From the NCBI GenBank assembly GCA_013396525.1, contig VWYX01000254.1, positions 784,242 to 848,241 of the forward strand: 64,000 bases of DNA, written 5' to 3'. Below are positions 58,231 through 64,000 of this stretch, in pieces. Position 1 is the stretch's first letter. Each line of letters opens with the position of its first letter. A model generated the notes under the pieces. It did not search any database. It was not told the origin of the DNA and saw only the letters and a program-made list of their open reading frames with translations. This stretch comes from Chaetorhynchus papuensis. Lineage: Eukaryota > Chordata > Aves > Passeriformes > Rhipiduridae. A program made the translations under genes and the position numbers.

Positions 58231-61230
58231 GTGAGTGACCGGGAGGCTTGGAGCCAGGAGGGAGCATTTCAGCTGGCAGCTGAAGCCTGCTTTGAAAATG
58301 CAAGTGCGTTAAGAGCGTGTAATAGGCGGAGAGACCCCCTTCCTTCTCAAGGCCAAGCTTTGTTAATTGGAAGGAGCCGGTCCAAGCAGCTGATAGGCAC
58401 CCAGTAAATGCAATCTACCAGTGCCATTTCTGGGTGTACGGCCTGACTGGCTCATGCCTGCCTATTGCACGGTGCGAGGATTTGCTCCTCATCATCTTCA
58501 GGAGCGGGGAATTGCTGGAACTCGCTTTTGACTCCTTTAAAAATAGTTCAAACCTGCCAAGTCACTAGGAAGGCCTAGAGCTACTGAGCTCCTGTAAGAA
58601 ATAAAATGAACACTTGGCTCTTGAAATGACAAAGAACCAAAGTTTGTCACTGACAGGGGGTTGCAGGGTTCCTTCACTCAGACAGCTGCGTGGGGAAGAT
58701 GGAGTGGAAGAGGTGACAGGAACAAGGGAGACAAGTGGATTCACAGACTGGGACCTGGTATTGAACGGCTGTATAACCACAGGAGTTTATTCAGACATCC
58801 TCAGGTGGTGCAGACTCACTGTGGAATATCTTGGCTTCCTCCCTCGTGACTGCTGCTGCTGCTTTTAACTCCGAAGCTTGCCTCTCTGAGGGATATCTGT
58901 GTGGATCAGGGCTGGGTGATGCTGATGGAGTGTTGTAATGTCTTTTCCATTGAGTGACAGGCAGCATATGAATCATCAACTGGTACTGAAGCGAGGTGGG
59001 GAGGGGTGTGTGGGGTGGGCAACCATCTCTTTCAGTCTCATTTCCCCTTTGACAGGTCTCCCCAGGGCTTGCCACACGAGGCTGGTATAGCCAGGGCCTC
59101 ACTCTTGGTTTTGTCCTGGGAACAGCAACAGAGTAATTACCTATACAGGATGAGGAAACAAACATCTTGATGGCTCTTAGGAAAAGTTTCAAAGAAGACC
59201 CCTAAAAAAAGTACAAAAGAAAGAGCTTCTGAAAGCCAGGTATTGCAGCATCTAAATAAGAGGAGCCTGGCCTCTGTTGCAATTCAGCATTTGGTGAGAG
59301 CAGGCTGTGGGGCCTGAGGCAGGTCAGCCCCTGGGGACTGCCGAGGGCCTTAGCCAGGAGATGTCTCCCACCTGCTGTCAGAGCCTGCAAGAGAAGTACT
59401 GAGGGCTTTGGTGCCTAAGTGGTTTTCTGGATCTGCCTCTTGGCAAAACTGCTTGTTTTAGAGCACTTGGGAATTCATCTGCACTTTTCATTAGTTTCCA
59501 TTTTGGGATCCTGCCTTCACTCTGCAGTGGGTAGAGGCAGCCAGGTGAAATGGCTGAACTGAATCCATCTGGACACGGACTTTGTAGGAGTCTCTCATAA
59601 ACAAGTTGGTTCTCACGTGCTGTTCAGACCTTCCAGCAGCGTTGTCCTAGACCCATATTCTGACAAACGGGTTCCTATCGGGGTGTTGTGCCACTGGTCT
59701 AGAAACTCCCCAGGAGCAGCTTCAGCTACCAGGGCTGAGAGCAAAGAGCGTGACTGCCATTGTCTGTGCAGAAATGGTAAATAAACAGCTCTTTCCCACT
59801 TCTCTTTAGTGACTGATCCTCTCCCCCAAATCGTCAGCAGGAGGTGGGTCAGGGCAGGGTTGGAAGTGCTGCTGCTGCAAGGCTTGTCCCTTGTTTATTC
59901 TTCAAATAAACCCTTTCATTTATCAGCTGGCATTTCGGCCCAGCTGTCTTTCCCTGGGGCTTGGCAGGAACTGAGACAGAAACTCTAGCTTGAGGGAGGG
60001 GCTCTGCAGTAAGAGAAGTTTGGTGTTGCTGAAGGGTGCTGGGGGTTCCCTTTGCAGGCAAAGAAACCCTCACAGCACATCAGCCTGCTCCTAACAGTTA
60101 CCTCCTGATGTTCATCTACTTAGACTTCTGCCTCTCCAGTGGTCAAATGGGAGTAATTTAGTCATTATTTCCAGCAGCAAATTGACTCCATTAGAGTTCA
60201 GCTGACCGGTGCTCCAGCTGCTAAAGGGGTGGGAGTGGTGCTGTCTGGCTGCTATGAATTAGACATCATCTGGGGTCCTGGTTTGCCTCTACATCTCTAC
60301 TTTCCCTCTCTGCATCCCTTCCAACTCAGCCCTTGGTCTGATGTTTTTTTAACCTTTCCTCAGCCCCCATTCATTCCCACGAGCACTGCCGTGCTGGCAG
60401 GTTTGTCAGCTTTGTCCTGTGCCCCTGAGCCCTCTGTCTTTGGGATGTTCTCCTCTCAGGCAGTGTGACATGGGCGCTGCAGACACCTCTTTCACTGGGC
60501 CCCCTTTGACTTGTACCCTGCAGCTCCCCTTTCCCACCCTCCTTTGAACCTTCAGTTCACAGCAAGTGGTGAGCCGGAGGGAGGGGGCAAAACCCCCTCC
60601 CTTCGTGGCAAATTCATGCATGGGCACAGCTACCACCAGGGCTTTGTGACCAGGAGCAGAAACTCCAGTGACCCTATTGTGTTCTGTTGACCATTTGTTA
60701 AATCTTTAAACTCCATCTGTTTCAGCTGAAATCCTTTTAATGACTGGACACGAACAATTTAGTGTTGATGTTTCAGGATAAAATTGGCTCATTTTGAACT
60801 TTGGTGCCCAGTGTTCCAGCTGGTAAAGTATGGACAGTGGTTTAGGGACATGTACACAGCTTTGCTAGGGATTGTTAAGGGCTGGTGGCCAGCACCATCA
60901 GGAGAGCCCAACAGATGTGATTTTCTTATCTCTGGCACCCCAAGGCTCTCCCTCTCCACTTTGCCTCTCCCTGTGCTGGGAGAGAAGCTCTTTGTTCTGC
61001 TGATTGTTTCATTAGGAGATTAAAATTTTGTTGTTAAACACTTGTATCTTTCCATTCCCCCCTCCTAATATTCATCCATGTTTACTGTTTGAGTTTTTTC
61101 TATCCATTTGTGTCTAAACTGCTGCCCTCTATAGCATATATTTATGCACAAAAGGGTCAGAGCCACAGGGATCTGATCTTTGAGGTGAAATGGTTCCAAT
61201 TGAATGGCCCTCAAACACCTCCTCTCTGAG

Positions 61231-61273
61231 TGGGTTCTGAACAATGTGTGGGTTCTGAACAATATATGGGTTC
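61231..61273. repeat. 18-bp tandem repeat
   Basis: TGGGTTCTGAACAATGTG (61231-61248) is followed by TGGGTTCTGAACAATATA (61249-61266) and a partial third unit TGGGTTC. The period of 18 keeps the frame and gives a repeated GSEQ peptide in the plus frame from 61230, but no domain follows. Confidence 0.92.
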
Positions 61274-61513
61274 AGGAGTGGAAAAGAAACCACCCAGGGA
61301 ACAAGAAATCACAGTAAAAAGTAAAAATCAAAACCAACCAAAAAACATGCTAGAGCTAAACATTTTTATGCTGGTTATTTGGGGGGAAAAAGCCCTCCCC
61401 ATTTCACTTTGTACCTGCAAGATACAAGTGCCAGCAAACAGGAATGTGGCAGAAGGTGACCTGATTTTGATAATGGCTTTTTCTCAACCATTTGATGTTT
61501 TCGCTAGTTGTGT

Positions 61514-61580
61514 TGGGTTTTTTGTTTGTTTGCTTGGTTGGTTTTTTTTTTTTGGTTGGTTGGTTGGTTTTTTTTCTTTT
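61514..61580. repeat. GTTT/GGTT simple-repeat tract
   Basis: Interleaved GTTT and GGTT units with poly(T) runs cover about 65 bases. On the minus strand it encodes a Lys/Asn/Pro/Gln-rich peptide, which is an artefact of the repeat. Confidence 0.88.
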
Positions 61581-63905
61581 CCTTGTAACTCAGGAGAGAA
61601 AAAATGAAGAACAGAAATTGGAGATCTGGAGTTTATGGCAGATCTGGTACTAATCTGTGACTTCACTGTTTTAGCAGAAGGATTAGGTCTTTGAGATCCT
61701 CACTGTGTTTATGGCTGAGGTATGGGGCCAAAATAACCTGAAAAATACTAAACAGTGAAAATTGGCATTTGACAAGCAAAGGGAGTTATCAAGCCTAAAA
61801 TGAAATACATAAAGAACAACAGAAATCCAGAACTCTACAGGAAAGGAGACTGAGAAATAAAAGGGATGTTTAAAGTGACACACCACAAAAAGTGACACAC
61901 TAAGCTGAACATGCTGTGAATTCATAACACTGTCCTACTAGAAGAACAGCAAACTCTGAGACAAGTCCTGCCACATCTAATTCCAGCAGTTGTATTAGCT
62001 CTGACAGTGATCCAGAATTTCGTGGCATAAATTTAAGCAGTTTGCAGTGAGTGCATATTGCCACTAATTTCAATTATCTGTAATTCAGTGGAGTGGAGAG
62101 AACCAATGCCAGTCCTGAAAATGACCTGCTAAGGAGGGTTACAGGGTGAGTTCCTGGCCTGACTGTAGTTTGGTGAAGCACCACTAGTGCAGCTCAAGAT
62201 GTCGCCTGCTGAAAGCAGGAATGTTAGACACTGGAAGTCAGTGGCATCTGTGTAAAGTGCCAGGTATAGCAAGGGAGATAAAGCTCCATATTACACTCAG
62301 TGTAGTGTAGTGCCATGCACACAGAGTACTTTGTGAGAATGAGACTTTGAGTGTCTCAGATTGGAAACAACAACTACAAACAACAGCAGTGCTATGAAAC
62401 TGTCCCTCTGTCTGGGTGCTATTGTCATTTAGAAAGGCACACATTCAGAGTAATGGGAAACATCTTCAAATCCCAGAAAGAGTGGTGAAAAAGGGCACTG
62501 AGAAAGTGTTAGATCCAACAGCTGTAGCAAGCTGAAGTGGCTGGAGCTCGGCCATGACATGGGCAGAACTGATGGATTTACTGCTGCTGGGAAACACTTG
62601 TGCTGATACTTCAGGGTGATCCGTGGGCACGTGAGAGAGGTGCCAGAGAGACTAATTTAATGTTGGCTGAGGCAGGCAGTGTTAGAGGTGTGTTTCTGAG
62701 TGTCTCTCTGCCCTCCAGAGCTGCTTAGAAACCTGCATGTGCTCAGCCTTTTGCTACACAGAGCTGATGAGTCTGTGACACTGAGGATGCCACGGTCAGC
62801 AGATGGCACAGCTTTCAGTGACTCTCTCCCTCTTCTGTGCTGCATCACTTCCCACCAGTGGTACAGACACCACCACTTGAGAAAACACCTCAGAAATAGC
62901 ACTTTGGGAAAGAGTTTGGACTTCAAGTGATGGTGTTGCTGATAGGTGTTATTTTTGTAAAACAGCAGCAGCAAAGGACTATTCAGTGCTTATTTTCTGG
63001 CAGAGCTTATGTATCACTAGCTCTCCTCATGTTGTAGTCTTCTCAGCCGGGTGAAAAGAAATCTTTATATCACATATATGAAGATATTCAGGTCTTTAAA
63101 GGCAGCCTTCAGCTGGGTGTTGCATTCCTCTGTCAAGCATTCTTACTGCAATGGTGTCCTGGCCTTTTGAGATGGGGTGGGCTTTTTCCTGAATTTGTTT
63201 TAAAGGAAAAACTGAGGGAAGATGTCCCCCTTGGTTCAGGTGTTCCCCTCTGGGAAGATGCATTCAGTCACCACCTCTGCTTTGGATGCAGCCTCTGGAG
63301 GGAAATGGCAGCTTTGTTATTTCTTCTTTATACTTGACTTTGGCTGTTTAGGGCTTCTGACATGTCAGCAGAGGAGAGGTAATACCCATGGATTTGGAGG
63401 CTGTCATGAATTTCAGCAGGCCCATCTGTTTGAGAAGGATGCGCACAAATCAGGGTGCTTTGGGGTTTTCCCTGGGGAAATCAGTGCTGGGTGACCCTGA
63501 AATCAAAACTCCTCCATGAGTCAGAGACCCTTCCCTGTGTCAGAAATTGGTAAAGTCCTGACCAGTAGTTTCTGATTTTCTCATCACGGGTTTCATGCCA
63601 CAACATAAAGGCCCCCACAGATTGTTCTGAACTGACCACCCCCTACACCTTTCTGCTGCACTTCCTCAGCTTTCATTAAACTTCTTTAAGGAAATAAAAC
63701 TTTTAGCATCTCTATAAATAGGCACCTTTTCATTATTGATTGAGGGTGAAACGCAACCACTTGCTGCAATTCACACTTCTAGGGATGTGGCATACACAAC
63801 TTCTCCTGGGCAACCTGTTTCACTGTCTCCCACACCCATAATCAAGAAAATACTTCAGGTATAGGAAGATGTCTGATGAAAAAAGAAATACTGTGAAAGA
63901 ATATG

Positions 63906-64000
63906 TCCTTCCTTCCTTCCTTCCTTCCTTCCTTCCTTCCTTCCTTCCTTCCTTCCTTCCTTCCTTCCTTCCTTCCTTCCTTCCTTCCTTCCTTCCTTCC
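63906..64000. repeat. (TTCC)n microsatellite running off the window
   Basis: The last 95 bases are an uninterrupted TTCC tetranucleotide array of nearly 24 copies, with no visible substitution up to the final base. The array continues past the window, so its true length is unknown. Its purity suggests a young and length-variable locus, and the GGAA strand offers many ETS-family cores. Such arrays also often mark assembly breaks. Confidence 0.98.

Larger units (their letters stand above)
58231..63905. other. Noncoding; intron if the 58168 exon is real
   Basis: No coding exon, RNA gene or transposon is recognised. Several pyrimidine tracts ending in CAG occur, for example near 59036 and 60362, as expected by chance, but none leads into a convincing open segment with a donor. 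The part from 61.3 to 62.5 kb is AT-rich. A small tandem repeat and a GTTT/GGTT tract are listed separately. Confidence 0.42.

Noticed and set aside
1..64000. tRNA, rRNA, CRISPR arrays, bacterial operons or phage genes
   Set aside because: None seen. There are no regularly spaced direct repeats with unique spacers, no cloverleaf-like A and B boxes, and no coding density compatible with a prokaryotic source.

Overview
This window looks like vertebrate, most probably avian, nuclear DNA. The clearest lineage evidence is a 3' fragment of a CR1 LINE at 197-608, with its reverse-transcriptase C-terminal remnant and the CR1-type ATTCTATG tail. It is supported by a second CR1 tail near 51.3 kb, a songbird-type retroviral LTR at about 36.39-36.78 kb, and decayed MIR-type SINE cores at 14.5 and 22.3 kb. 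There are no dense long reading frames, operons, ribosome binding sites or bacterial genes.

No complete protein-coding gene can be supported. The longest open frames (up to 195 codons) encode no family I recognise and have the composition of translated noncoding DNA. Four short stretches are exon-like. One at 58168-58230 (+) starts at a good ATG context, encodes a signal-peptide-like segment and ends at a consensus splice donor. One at 13860-13990 (-) is open throughout and ends at CAG|GTAGGT. One at 17270-17358 (+) has good sites at both ends but stops in all three frames, so it would be noncoding. One at 47226-47364 (+) has a good acceptor and a poor donor. All four are hypotheses.

Layout: 1-9.2 kb is noncoding DNA with the CR1 insertion. 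9.2-10.4 kb holds an AT-rich block that looks conserved, followed by a GC-rich segment with a 61-bp minisatellite. 10.4-24 kb is noncoding with MIR remnants, small tandem repeats and two exon-like segments. 24-31 kb contains several enhancer-like blocks rich in homeodomain-type TAAT motifs. 31-44.7 kb is plain noncoding DNA apart from the LTR. 44.77-45.37 kb is the best enhancer-like block, with a CpG-rich core. 45.4-57.9 kb is noncoding with a CR1 tail and another AT-rich block at 54.4 kb. 58.0-58.23 kb is the possible first exon. The window ends inside a perfect TTCC microsatellite.

The alternation of plain DNA with TAAT-rich blocks fits a gene desert or large intron near a developmental gene, but conservation was not tested and the neighbouring gene cannot be named. 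I found no undescribed enzymatic or defence system.
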